From NCBI GenBank assembly GCA_029948255.1, contig JALIZF010001610.1:124001-188000 (forward strand): a stretch of DNA of 64,000 bases. The letters are read 5' to 3'. The notes beneath the pieces are model-generated. The model made no database searches. It worked only from the letters and a program-made list of their open reading frames with translations, and was not told the origin of the DNA. Numbering within the stretch: position 1 is the first letter of the stretch; each line of letters opens with the position of its first letter. This DNA comes from Telmatactis stephensoni. Taxonomy: Eukaryota > Cnidaria > Anthozoa > Actiniaria > Isophelliidae. Of this stretch, positions 1 to 10,360 are shown piece by piece. The position numbers and the translations under genes are program-made.

Positions 1-1255
1 TGATTAGGTGTGGAAGCCTTTGGTTTCCATGGCAACGCACATGCCTTATTTTGGGCCAGTTTTGATCAAAAACACTCCCAAATGTCCAACTTTTGAATAC
101 CTCACTGTAACTAGGTTACCTAATGCCTGAAAATAATTTTAATATCCTAGAAAATATCAATCTTTTGCTATTCGTTTGGTTGCCTTTGTGTCTCAATTGT
201 TGCCTTGGCAACCGAATACAGGTATTTTAAACATTACATGGTTTTCGAGTTTTGAAAATTGCTGAATTTTGACCAACTTTAAGGGTCCATAACTCTGGTG
301 GTAACGCTGAAATCGTAAAGCAACTGACATCATGTGAACAATTTATCTTAGCCTTTGCCAGGAATTGTTTTATATTTTTGGGCAATCAAATAATAACGAT
401 GTCACGCTGCTTTAAACTAACCCATCTATTGCAATTGCAGGAAATATGACCTCGCATTTTGTTCTGATTTTTATGGTTAAATCCTCTTTACTTGGCTTGA
501 GAAAGTGATGAATAAAGGCTCTAATGACAACAATTTATGTTTTTATCAATTTCAAAGAAATATTGATCAGTTATCTGACGGGTCTTGCAACTGAAATATG
601 CTAATTAGCCTGCTTCGATCCCAACTCTTACTGCATCATAGTTCCAAAATTTTCAATCACCACAACGTAAATTTGGCACTATAAGTAGACTTACCTTGAC
701 TCAAAGCAAAAATATATCATCAAAGAATAATTGTTCTTCATGTTGAAAGCATTGGCAACCGAATCAGTCCAAGAGAAACGTGACAACGCCAATGAAGTCC
801 AGCTTCATAATTCACGGCAACTTTCAAATATCTCTTTCTGCATTACTTGATAATGCTTCATAAGAAGTCTTAGCATATCCATCAGAGGTCAGTCAAGTCC
901 ATAATCCTCTTTGAAGAAGCCATTTCAGGAGGAAAAATCAAGTGAAAGCTACATAGCTCGAAGACTTTAAAAATATGTACCGCTGACCACGTCAATAATC
1001 ACTCAAGGCTCACCACAGGTAACCCAGATATTCGATATTTGGCTTCGTTCTCCGCTTTTTGGGGGAGGGAGGCGCAGGATAAGGAAGGAAGAAGGAAAGG
1101 AAGGAGGGAGGGAAGGAAGAAAGGAAGGAGGGAGGGAGGGAAGGAAAGAAGGAAGGAAGGAAGGAGGGAGGGAGGGAGGGAGGGAGGGAGGAGGCATTGG
1201 TGGTCTGGCATACCGCAACACCGCAAAGAAATAAATGTCAACACCACAAAAAAAC
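1..1255 (+). repeat. Left arm of the foldback element
   Basis: Inverted copy of 2660-3921. It starts with TGATTAGGTGTGGAAGCC and carries a purine-rich GGAA/GGGA microsatellite near its inner end. No open reading frame other than microsatellite translations. Confidence 0.85.
1080..1192 (+). repeat. (GGAA)n/(GGGA)n purine microsatellite
   Basis: An almost pure purine tract of GGAA and GGGA units. Its complement lies at 2738-2850 in the other arm but with a different internal register, so the microsatellite has changed more than the flanking arm. Confidence 0.9.
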
Positions 1256-2659
1256 TCGACGGAACACCATCACCGCATTTTTTTTAAGAGGAACGTGATA
1301 AAACATTTTTGTTGGACCTTAAAATCTCAATGCGCAAAAAAAAATTCGCTTCACCGTACATCGCACACAAAAAAAACGTAAACACTGCACATCGGAAGGT
1401 TTGTGATCACCGCAACACCACATTTTTTCAGCCTCGTTCAACACAACACCGCATTAAAAAAGGCCAACACCGCACCACCGCAAACCCCAATGTCCCCCTC
1501 AGGAAAGAAGGGAGGGAGGGAGGGGGGAGTAAAAATGAGAAAAAAACAGCAGTGTATTCTGCAGTCTGAATATGCGGCACAGATTCAATGATTTTTCTAT
1601 GGATCATTTGCATGACAACGGGGTAATTGGGGATCAATTCGGTGGTGGGGATCCAGTGGCGGATCCAAGGGGGGGTCCAGGGGGGCCAGTGCCCTCCCCT
1701 TTTCAGTTGGGTCCTCTTATTTTTTTTTCTTTCTTTCTCTCTCTCACTCACTCTCTATATCTTGTCTAAACGTGTAGAACAATATACTTTCCCAAAGCAT
1801 TACTTTCTAAATGTCTGTTGTTGGTTGGTTTTATCGTAATTGTTTAGCCCAAATTTCGCGCCCGCTGCGCTCGCGAAAAAGGATAACTATAGAATAGGTT
1901 GTTTTAGCCTTTCAGAATTTAATGGCTTGCTACAGCCCTGTGATGTTACTTTAGAAGGGGGCTTGATGAAATTATGCTAGCTCTATGTTTTGTAAAATGG
2001 TGCACCCCCCTTTCAAAAGGTCTAGATCCACATTTCTGTTGTCTCGGCGGTACAACTAGTCATGTTTAAATTAATTGACTGATGATTACACTAAATTGCA
2101 TAAATAATTTGTTATCCTGTATATTTATTTCAGTTCGATGCACATGCTTCTGACCAGATGCTTCGGCTTCTTTCAAACCATGTGATTCAGTGTTAGGGTA
2201 TTTAATGATAGCTTAGTTTTATTGATTAGGTGTCCTAAAGTGTCTTTCAGTCAGCTTAGCGTTAATTGTCAAAAATTTTGCCTTAAATTGAGAAACACAA
2301 CAAAGTTTAATAACGGAATCACGATACAATTTTCAGATATTGTACCTATTATTTTCGTACGTTTGTGGAGTTCCTTCCTCAAGTGTTTGATAATAGTCCG
2401 ACAGGAGTTCAGTATTATCATAAACCAAGTGCATTTTACTTCCATTTCAATCTCTCACTTTACTTCCCTTTCGATCTCTCACTGTACAGTGTACTGTACT
2501 TTATCAGGACGACTTGCAAGGACAAAGCATTACAAGGGCATGCAATGCCTGAAGATATGGAGCCTTTCGTTTTCCAGTAGCAACCTCTACCTCTAAGTCA
2601 AACTCTTGACACATAAGTTTCACATACCAAGAAGACTGCGATGAAACAGTTCCTTCCTT
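1256..2659. other. Core of the foldback element, no gene seen
   Basis: The first part (to ~1490) has scattered copies of an AACACCGC-type motif separated by poly-A/T runs. A second G-rich patch lies near 1500-1530 and 1660-1690. The rest is AT-rich with no coding signature. The open frames here are translations of low-complexity sequence. Confidence 0.6.
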
Positions 2660-3921
2660 CCTTTTGCGGTGTTGCGGTGATGACATTTATTTCTTTGCGG
2701 TGTTGCGGTGTACCGGCCAGACCCCTCAATGCCCCCCTCCTTCCTTCCTCCCTTTCCTCCCTCGTTTCTTCCTTCCTTCCCTTCGTCGTTCCTTTCTTCC
2801 TTCCTTCCTTCCCTCCCTCCTTCCTTTCCTTCTTCCTTCCTTTCCTGCGCCTCCCTCCCCCAAAAAGCGGAGAACGAAGCCAAATATCGAATATCTGGGT
2901 TACCTGTGGTGAGCCTTGAGTGATTATTGACGTGGTCAGCGGTACATATTTTTAAAGTCTTCGAGCTATGTAGCTTTCACTTGATTTTTCCTCCTGAAAT
3001 GGCTTCTTCAAAGAGGATTATGGACTTGACTGACCTCTGATGGATATGCTAAGACTTCTTATGAAGCATTATCAAGTAATGCAGAAAGAGATATTTGAAA
3101 GTTGCCGTGAATTATGAAGCTGGACTTCATTGGCATTGTCACGTTTCTCTTGGACTGATTTGGTTGCCAATGCTTTCAACATGAAGAACAATTATTCTTT
3201 GATGATATATTTTTGCTTTGAGTCAAGGTAAGTCTACTTATAGTGCCAAATTTACGTTGTGGTGATTGAAAATTTTGGAACTATGATGCAGTAAGAGTTG
3301 GGATCGAAGCAGGCTAATTAGCATATTTCAGTTGCAAGACCCGTCAGATAACTGATCAATATTTCTTTGAAATTGATAAAAACATAAACTGTTGTCATTA
3401 GAGCCTTTATTCATCACTTTCTCAAGCCAAGTAAAGAGGATTTAACCATAAAAATCAGAACAAAATGCGAGGTCATATTTCCTGCAATTGCAATAGATGG
3501 GTTAGTTTAAAGCAGCGTGACATCGTTATTATTTGATTGCCCAAAAATATAAAACAATTCCTGGCAAAGGCTAAGATAAATTGTTCACATGATGTCAGTT
3601 GCTTTACGATTTCAGCGTTACCACCAGAGTTATGGACCCTTAAAGTTGGTCAAAATTCAGCAATTTTCAAAACTCGAAAACCATGTAATGTTTAAAATAC
3701 CTGTATTCGGTTGCCAAGGCAACAATTGAGACACAAAGGCAACCAAACGAATAGCAAAAGATTGATATTTTCTAGGATATTAAAATTATTTTCAGGCATT
3801 AGGTAACCTAGTTACAGTGAGGTATTCAAAAGTTGGACATTTGGGAGTGTTTTTGATCAAAACTGGCCCAAAATAAGGCATGTGCGTTGCCATGGAAACC
3901 AAAGGCTTCCACACCTAATCA
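2660..3921 (-). repeat. Right arm of the foldback element
   Basis: Inverted copy of 1-1255 ending in GGCTTCCACACCTAATCA. It contains the complementary pyrimidine-rich (TTCC)n tract at about 2738-2850. Beyond 3921 the similarity cannot be tested because its partner would lie outside the window. Confidence 0.85.
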
Positions 3922-4808
3922 TATGGATGTTTCTTCATAGGTAGGTATAGGGAAACTGTATGCAGAGTTTCAAGAAAATCTAATTTTTGGAATGGCCGCC
4001 GTATATTTGATATTTAGAGTCAGTGACACTTAATCGCTTTACAAAAGAATGACCCAAGATAAGCACTGAAGGATCCCTACTAAGAGCCATTAAGACAAGA
4101 AAACAATGCTAAGCATGGCGAATCAAAAGGTCACTCGAGTCTAACTCTATAAATGAGTCAAAACAAAGCAAATTACCTTAGTAATGCATCAATCTGAACG
4201 TAAAAACTATGACTCTATAGGTATAATACTAAAAAAGAAACAAAACTACTGTTGAACTTACCAATGAGACGAAAAATTTGACGAAAAAACTTTTGCTTAT
4301 CAATTACAATGAACAGCAAAACTGGCCACGAGGTCACGCTCAGCGAATTTATATAGGTACCCTAGGGGGTATCAATATAATTCATTGGAGCACATCCCAT
4401 TCACGAACCCCTATGTTGCCATTACGTAATCCTTTAACAATGGAACAATAATTTATTCTACACTCCAAGAGGAAACATAAAAATCCTATTTGTAAACAAA
4501 TATTTTCTTTAAAATCTTGTAAATTTGATCAAACTAGAATGGTTCTCATTAAGCCCATACCCTAATGAACAACAAATTCCAGAACTATTTCTTTTCAGGC
4601 ATTGGCTAATGAAATCTACTCTACAATAATTGTGATTAAGACTTGTACATATTACCACCGTGTGCAAAATTACGCGTCCCCCCAGACTAAAGTCTCGATT
4701 GGAAATTGGTCAATAGGCTACCGGGAAAGCCAGTTAACTGTTGAGACAGTCACACAAACAGGCGGGGTTTTATAGTCGGCGAGTTTTCACAACAGTCAAT
4801 CAACAAAA
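3922..4808. other. Non-coding, upstream of transposase
   Basis: AT-rich sequence with no recognisable gene or repeat. The last ~150 bases directly precede the transposase start and would hold its promoter and leader, but no motif could be assigned with confidence. Confidence 0.5.
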
Positions 4809-6417
4809 ATGGTTGCTAGATTTCCCACTTCAGTGAGATGGAGAGTAGTGTACCTCAGTATACACGGAAGGCTAGGTGCTACTGAAATTGCTAACAGGCT
4901 GTATGTTAGTACGACATTCGTTAAAAAGATATTGTGAATTTACCAAACTACCAATGGCGTAGACTACCCGCGGCAGCGATCTGGAAGAAAACGAAAACTC
5001 GATGGTCAGTATTTAATAATGTTGTGTTATTTCAGTACTATCTGCTCTGTAAACGCTTTTAACATTCCACTGATTTTCTGACCATTTCTTTATTTAGCAA
5101 ACGATCTTCTGCTTCTAAAGGTTCTCATTCAATGTTATCCTGGAATGTATGAAGATGAAATGTCTGAGTGGATTCAAAACGTCGCTGGTAAAATAATTGA
5201 TCGATCGACGATTCATAGATATATAAGAAAAATGGGTTACACCAGAAGAAAGGCAAGTGTAGACGTAATCAATTATAATTTCACTAGTTCGTCGACTGAG
5301 TCTTGAAATGTCACGGTATGTAGAATACAATTTTTTTTAAAACTTTTAGCAATATTGCGCTGAAATTTCCACAACTGTGTTGACATTGATTTTGATAAAA
5401 TTTTATTTTAATTTTGTAGCTCAACGTAATAGTAAAGGAGCGAGATCAAAGAAGACGCGCTGAGTTTCGTCGAATGATTGCGGATTTTGATAACCATCAA
5501 TTTATGTTCATTGATGAATCTGCACGAGACAAACGAACTTATCAAGTAAGATCTTCTGAAGTATGCTGAGGTTTAATCATGATAGACATATATTTATATA
5601 TTTCTTTTCAATAAAATCCTAACAGCTAGCTACTGCTGCACTATCAGTGTTTCAGAGCGCCATTCCATTAAAACAAAGAAGATATGCTAATGAGCTACGA
5701 GGAACTGGTCGCGTATCGGTTAAAAGAAATTTTACTCGTGGAAGTCGTTTCAGTGTCCTTAGTGCTATCAGTTCTAGAGGAGTTGAAGCTTCGCAAACAA
5801 TTTCTGGAGCTTTCAACAGGCAGCAGTTTGAAAGGAACCATGCTCCCTCGTTGTAATGGATAATTGCAATATTCATAAATCTCAAGCTGTTTTAAATGCA
5901 GTTCGAAATAAAGGCATCGTTGTCTTTCTCCCGTGAGTGTAATAATAGTTTTTGCCCTCTTATATGAATGAATAAACCAATGAATGAATGAATGAATGAA
6001 TGAACGAATAAATGGATGAATGAACGAATAAATGAATGAATGAACAAATGAATGAATGAACAAATAAATGAATGAATAAACTAATAAAGGGTTGTGTTAA
6101 ATTAATTTATATAATAAAATCTTGTTCCTTTCAGTCCATATTCCCCAGATCTTAATCCTATTGAGAACTGTTTTAATGCAGCTAAAACTTGGTTTAAAAG
6201 ACATCCAGAGGTATGCCAAAGTTACCGAAAAAGGTGCTTTGAAATTGCACTTGAGCAGGTAATTAATACTTACACAGTAACAACTTTATTTTCATCTCTC
6301 TCCAATTTCAAACTGGTATGTTAGACAACAGATAAATGAGCAAAAATCATTATGTCTATTATACAGATAACAAAAGCTGATTGCTTTGGTTTTCTTCAAG
6401 ACTGTGGGTATCTGTAA
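4809..6417 (+). pseudogene. Tc1/IS630-like transposase, six exons, disrupted
   Basis: DDE transposase of the Tc1/mariner-IS630 type, which cuts and pastes DNA. Exons inferred from frame and splice sites: 4809-5004 (helix-turn-helix), 5098-5252, 5420-5545, 5656-5932, 6135-6258 and 6367-6417. Visible motifs are MFIDESARD (first catalytic Asp), VMDNCNIHKS (second Asp) and PYSPDLNPIENCF (third acidic residue, 33 residues after the second). It ends in a terminal motif close to GFLQDCGYL. Introns have GT..AG borders except a GC donor after exon 2. An in-frame TGA near 4935 and a frameshift near 5840, with a short stretch missing before the second Asp, show it is dead as written. The motif order and phase continuity across introns make the assignment strong. 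No terminal inverted repeats were recognised. Confidence 0.85.
5960..6095 (+). repeat. (ATGA)n microsatellite in a transposase intron
   Basis: About 130 bases of ATGA units with occasional ACGA and ATAA variants, lying wholly inside the intron between transposase exons 4 and 5. The Phe/Ile/His/Ser-rich open frame on the minus strand here is a translation of the repeat. Confidence 0.9.
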
Positions 6418-6900
6418 CAGAATGACTGAAAAACTGCAGTATTGTAAAATGAACTTTACTTATAATATGTCCAGGAATCATCTCTCCAAATGTTTTGTAA
6501 CACTGTTGTTCTTAATTAATTTTAGTCAAAACAACCAACCTATCAAACTATACGTTGGTATGATGTCAGTTTTTGAATCCTAGCCAAAGCACTACTTTAC
6601 TACCAAAATGTGAAAGCACTTAATACTATTGTTCTTTTGAGCCAAAAACAACAAACAAACTCAATGTAACTAATGATGTCAGTTAAGTGAATTTTAGTCA
6701 ATAAAGCACTTTTAAATATGTAAACATCTAGCTACAAAAAAACATGAAAACAGCAGACACCACTTTTAGTGGTGTTCATCTTCTTGCATATTTGAACAAC
6801 TGATTGAAGATCCTGGTGTCTCTGGTGAAGTTGGTGAAAGAGTTGGTGCAATAGCTGGTCTTTGGAGGGCCCAAGGACTTGTGGTCTAAATTGAAACAAA
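6418..6900. other. Non-coding spacer
   Basis: AT-rich sequence between the Tc1-like gene and the next inverted-repeat element. No gene or repeat recognised. Confidence 0.5.
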
Positions 6901-6902
6901 TA

Positions 6903-7105
6903 GAGTTTTTCCGTATCTCTTGAATTTCACATTGGAACTTCATAGGGTGAAATTTTGCATGCAAATTAACCTGGAATCTGATTTGCATAACAAAGTAGAG
7001 CTCGACGTCAAGAAGTAAAACCTGATAGCAAGATGCGATGAGGTATCATACTCGATATCTCAATACGGTATATATATTGGAGTTTTTGCATATCCTTTAA
7101 ATTTC
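6903..7105 (+). repeat. Left terminal inverted repeat
   Basis: Pairs with 8935-9136 over about 200 bp with scattered mismatches. Shared blocks include GGTGAAATTTTGCATGCAAA and ATCATACTCGATATCTCAAT. Confidence 0.8.
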
Positions 7106-7456
7106 ACGAAATTTTCATGAATTTAACATTCTAATAATGCTTAAGCCCTCATATTAGCAGAGATATATTTCATCACACGAGACGTGCAACACTCAACTGA
7201 GGAGAAAAGCTCACACTTTTAATCTTTCTGCCAAAAACATTGTGCTGCAAACAATCGTTCCAGCAGTCAGTTGTAGCCAGACATGAAACCCTCTGCAATT
7301 TTACTCGAGCATCTCTAAAAGTGTAGTCCATTGCTATAGCGCGAGTCTGAATTAAATTACGTGTATCGTCTGCTTTATTAGACAATGTGCTGGAGATATT
7401 AAAGAAAAACACAATGATCCATCTTGTTTGAAAACACTTTGTTTATTACTAATCAA

Positions 7457-8068
7457 TTAGCTGCTGTCATCAGAACTGCTGACATTAATTTCTTTATTGG
7501 CTGCAATCGCCTTAATATACCGATGATGAGCTTTTGCAGCCTTCGCAGCAACGTCCATCATCATAGATGCCTCCTTCATTAACTTGTCCATTCTGCCATC
7601 AGTTTTCTTTTTCTTTGACTTTGCTCTAGAATTGAACGAGAGGCCATAAAAGATCTACAAAATATTGTACAAAAAATTACACAGGAACAAAAACCCACAT
7701 CCTATTGCTATCCATGGACTAAATTTTAATTACCTTTTCTTTGGTGACGTCTTTTTTTGGCGCTTAGTTGCGATCTGCAGAAGATAAAAAAGGTTAAACG
7801 AGTGCCCATTTAAATAATAAAAGTACTATTATGACCAGAGCTAATGCTCATATATATTACCTCAGATCCGCTGCTTTCGTCATTGTCTTCATCCTCGTCG
7901 CTTACTAAAGAGTCATCCGAGTCTTTGGCGGCTTTCATTGCAGTCATTGGGCCCTTTTCTTCTTGTTTCTTTGCGTGTTGCATTTTTACCCCAAGTTCTT
8001 GAACAGATGTACACACAGACGTTTCTACCACATGGATTTTCTCTCTAGAAGAGACTTCAGGGCTATCC
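7457..8068 (-). CDS. Spliced acidic/basic accessory protein (3' exons)
   Basis: Three exons read right to left: 8068-7861, 7774-7734 and 7625-7457, with AG acceptors, GT donors and matching phases (0 then 2). The first visible exon carries a Lys/Ala segment and then a strongly acidic Asp/Glu/Ser run (about 7865-7930). The middle exon is a short basic block (KRQKKTSPKKR). The last exon has SKKKKTDGRMDKLMKE, an Ala-rich helix and an acidic SSSDDSS tail before TAA at 7457. The composition suggests a nuclear, DNA-associated protein. Its place beside a transposase relic suits the second (Myb/SANT-like) gene that PIF/Harbinger elements carry, but the DNA-binding domain itself is not visible. The 5' exons were not found; the gene may be truncated. 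Confidence 0.5.
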
Positions 8069-8587
8069 CTATATGCAAATTAGCCGGAACGTGCACACGT
8101 TATTAGTAACATAAAACATCATTAAAGCTGGAAGATTACCAGAAAAATAAGTTCAGTATAAATCAACTAACTTGGTAATACACCTGTAAATTTTTGCCCA
8201 TCACTTGTAATTGCATTTTTTTACCTCAAAAAGGCGATGCGTAACGCAAACTGCAACACATTTTGACTTGTAATTCACAGCCGTATCAGCTGGCTCTGAA
8301 TTTCAATACGTTAGGGGCTACCCATTAATAAACCGCTGAGATCCTGCTTCTTTTCGAAAAGAAGCAGGAGCAGCGGGATTTAACAATATTTGTCCTTCAA
8401 ATGTACAAAGTAGACATATACACATAGACTGAGGTCCCTTTAGTTACTGATTTTAATACTGACTTACTTTGTTTTCCTTCTTAAATTTCCTATTCTACTC
8501 TTAATGCTTTTCATCTTCCCTTCATTGCTACTAGCTTCTTGGTATTTTTGATATACCGCCTTTGGAAGCGATTGACCATTTTTCAAC

Positions 8588-8794
8588 ATGAACCTGGAAA
8601 TTTTACGCCAGTTTCAACACCGAGTGAGAGTAGAACATCGCATTGGCAACCTAAAGATCTATAGGTGTGTCTCAAGTCGTTTTAGACACAGGCGCTGGAG
8701 GATCAGTGGAGTGGCCAACTTAGTTATGGCCCTCGCTAATAGAAGGAGACGACTTTTCCAAACTATTAGAAGACAGGCAGCACATCGCCTGTAG
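8588..8794 (+). pseudogene. C-terminal transposase fragment, DDE_4-like
   Basis: An open frame of about 68 residues. Its core HRVRVEHRIGNLKIYRC resembles the C-terminal block of PIF/Harbinger-type DDE_4 transposases, where a conserved Glu lies within an RVEH.IG.LK context and is the third catalytic acid. The first two catalytic acids and the rest of the nuclease fold were not found upstream, so this is a remnant. A possible splice acceptor (TTACGCCAG) sits just before the Phe-Gln-His start of the conserved block, so it could instead be the last exon of a largely lost gene. It lies inside the TA-flanked element and runs opposite to the accessory gene. Confidence 0.5.
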
Positions 8795-8934
8795 CAATGT
8801 ATTTTTGAAGTTGTTTTCGTGTATAGTCAATTCCAGTAGAATTCAACACTTGTAGAAATCATAAATAATGAATACAGTATACCACGTAGCTAATGTGCAT
8901 AAAAACTTTTACTCCTTAAAATTCACGCATAAAT

Positions 8935-9136
8935 CACAAAGGATACACAAAAACTCCAATAATATATACACCGTATTGAGATATCGAGTATGATACGTCG
9001 TCGCGTCTTGCTATCAGGTTTTAATTCTTGACGTTGAGCTCGATTTTGTTATGCAAATTAGACTCCAGGTTAATTTGCATGCAAAATTTCACCCTATGAA
9101 ATTCCCATGTGAAATTCAAGAGATACGGAAAAACTC
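8935..9136 (-). repeat. Right terminal inverted repeat
   Basis: Reverse complement of 6903-7105 with scattered differences. It ends in CGGAAAAACTC followed by TA. Confidence 0.8.
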
Positions 9137-9138
9137 TA

Positions 9139-9458
9139 ATACATTAATTTCAATAAAAAAGATGTATGATACAAACTAAATATCCATTATTAAAAAGGTT
9201 TTATCTCAGTCCAAGGTGAAATTGGGAGTGTCAAGGGATTTGTCAAAAGTCAGCAAGAGGAAGTTTGGGGGAGGGGGAAAGGGGAGGGAGAGTTGGAAAA
9301 TAGGGGAAGGGTCATAACTTTTAATAGCACTTAGTAAGGGAGGGTGGTCATAATACAAAAAGGAAATGAAATTTGGTATATGCTAAATCCCAGGTAGGGT
9401 CAAGAAATTTCATTCTCAAATGACATTCATAGCTAGGTCAGAAATATGATTATATTAC
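9139..9458. other. Non-coding, purine-rich patch
   Basis: Contains a G/A-rich stretch at about 9255-9310. No gene seen. Confidence 0.5.
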
Positions 9459-9862
9459 CTGTTGCTGGAACATGGACATGCCAGTTGCCATGATTGCCAT
9501 TAGAGAGTTTTGAAATGTTTCAGCTCTTTTGCTTTCCAATTCTAATCGTTGCTGATTCTGTAAAATCATAGCTTTCAAAAGGTCATCTGTTGACATACTT
9601 TTTGTGCTATCACCCTTCTTAGTAAAATCTCTTGATTTGGGTGGGGCTCCAACTTGCTCTATGTATTCCTCCCAACGTGGTTCTTCTCTAACACCAGCTG
9701 ATTTCCCCTCTAAGATGAGGTCTGTCCACAGTTTCAGATGTTTGACTTCATAACGTCCAAGGGCACCCTTCTTTTCCAAATCCCTCACAAGAGAGATGTG
9801 AATGTCATTCCACAACTCATTTTCAGTGGCTGTTTTCTTGCCCTTGAGGTCTTCCAAAGCGT
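9459..9862 (-). CDS. Orphan internal exon, possible Myb/SANT-like accessory protein
   Basis: An exon of about 404 bases, open in one frame, with an AG acceptor (AATACAG) at its right end and a CAG/GTAATA donor at its left. The first half is rich in Trp, Leu, Lys and Arg (ELWNDIHISLVRDLEKKG; LKLWTDLILEGK; REEPRWEEYIEQ), as in the helical end of Myb/SANT-like domains in transposon accessory proteins. The second half is a Lys/Ser linker and a Gln/Glu-rich probable coiled coil (LQNQQRLELESKRAETFQ). No flanking exon was recognised; the sequence on the right is a Penelope fragment. Reading past the donor gives only two more residues before a stop. The product is not identified. Confidence 0.4.
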
Positions 9863-9974
9863 CTGTATTGATTCAAAATGAGGAAGTTGTCCTTCAGTAG
9901 CATGATGATAAATGTATAAAGAGGAATTGAGGCCTTACACTACTGTGAATTTAGATCTTGATCTTTATTACTTT

Positions 9975-10360
9975 AGCTTTCGTCGGTCGCCAACATCATC
10001 AGAAGTAAAGATGAAAAGTTATGCACATACTTAAATACTTAAAGCGTCTCCGGGACAAAGCGGCCCAAAATAGTTGAACAATAGGCTTAGAGAGCGTGAC
10101 GTTTAACCAATATTTAAAATAAAAGTTCTTTGAGTTCCGTGTACTCTTCACGGGAGTTGATTTTCAGGTTATTTTTTCTAATTAGCACCGCCTCTAGGAT
10201 GCGTAGATCCACGGGGTCGCTATTCTTGCCGATGATCGCGATGGTGAGGTCGGAGTAGTCTTTTTGGCAGTTTCTGAGGTGCTTGAATACTGACGAAGTG
10301 ACAAAGGCACGGAATTCTGCGTAATAGAAGACACCAGATACACCGACGCAGCCATATTAA
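9975..10360 (-). pseudogene. Penelope-like element, C-terminal GIY-YIG fragment
   Basis: On the minus strand 10360 to 10114 encodes the end of a Penelope-like retroelement protein, the C-terminal side of its GIY-YIG endonuclease. Visible pieces are SSVFKHLRNCQKDYSDL, then RILEAVLIRKNNLKIN and the final YTELKELLF before TAA at 10114. The LRxxEAxxI..N..LN pattern is typical of this part of the family. Downstream, at 9985-10010, is a TTTCGTCGGTCGCCAACATC-type motif resembling the short conserved sequence often seen in Penelope ends. The reverse transcriptase and the GIY-YIG core are missing, so this is a severely 5'-truncated copy. Confidence 0.6.

Larger units (their letters stand above)
1..3921. 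mobile_element. Foldback element with ~1.25 kb inverted arms
   Basis: Bases 1 to about 1255 are the reverse complement of about 2660 to 3921; position i pairs with roughly 3922 minus i over the outer kilobase. Only a few differences were seen there, for example in the stretches near 543 and 785. The left end coincides with the window edge, so the arm may continue upstream and no target duplication can be checked. The centre (1256-2659) is unique-looking and holds no convincing gene. No transposase was recognised, so this is a non-autonomous foldback or giant inverted-repeat element. Near identity of the arms implies recent origin or gene conversion. Confidence 0.85.
6901..9138. mobile_element. 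TA-flanked inverted-repeat DNA transposon relic
   Basis: Inverted repeats of about 200 bp lie at 6903-7105 and 8935-9136. They start GAGTTTTTCCGTATCTC and end in its complement, and are clearly similar but imperfect. TA flanks both ends (6901-6902 and 9137-9138), consistent with a TA target duplication. Inside are a spliced minus-strand accessory gene (7457-8068) and a plus-strand C-terminal transposase-like fragment (8588-8794). The fragment resembles the end of a PIF/Harbinger-type (DDE_4) transposase. A TA duplication is not the usual three-base Harbinger one, so the superfamily is left open. Confidence 0.7.

Noticed and set aside
999..1287. Open frames on both strands in the GGAA tract
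   Set aside because: Pure translations of a purine/pyrimidine microsatellite (Gly-Arg-Glu-Lys or Pro-Ser-Leu), no domain.
5695..6063. Phe/Ile/His/Ser-rich minus-strand frame
   Set aside because: Translation of the (ATGA)n intron repeat antisense to the transposase.
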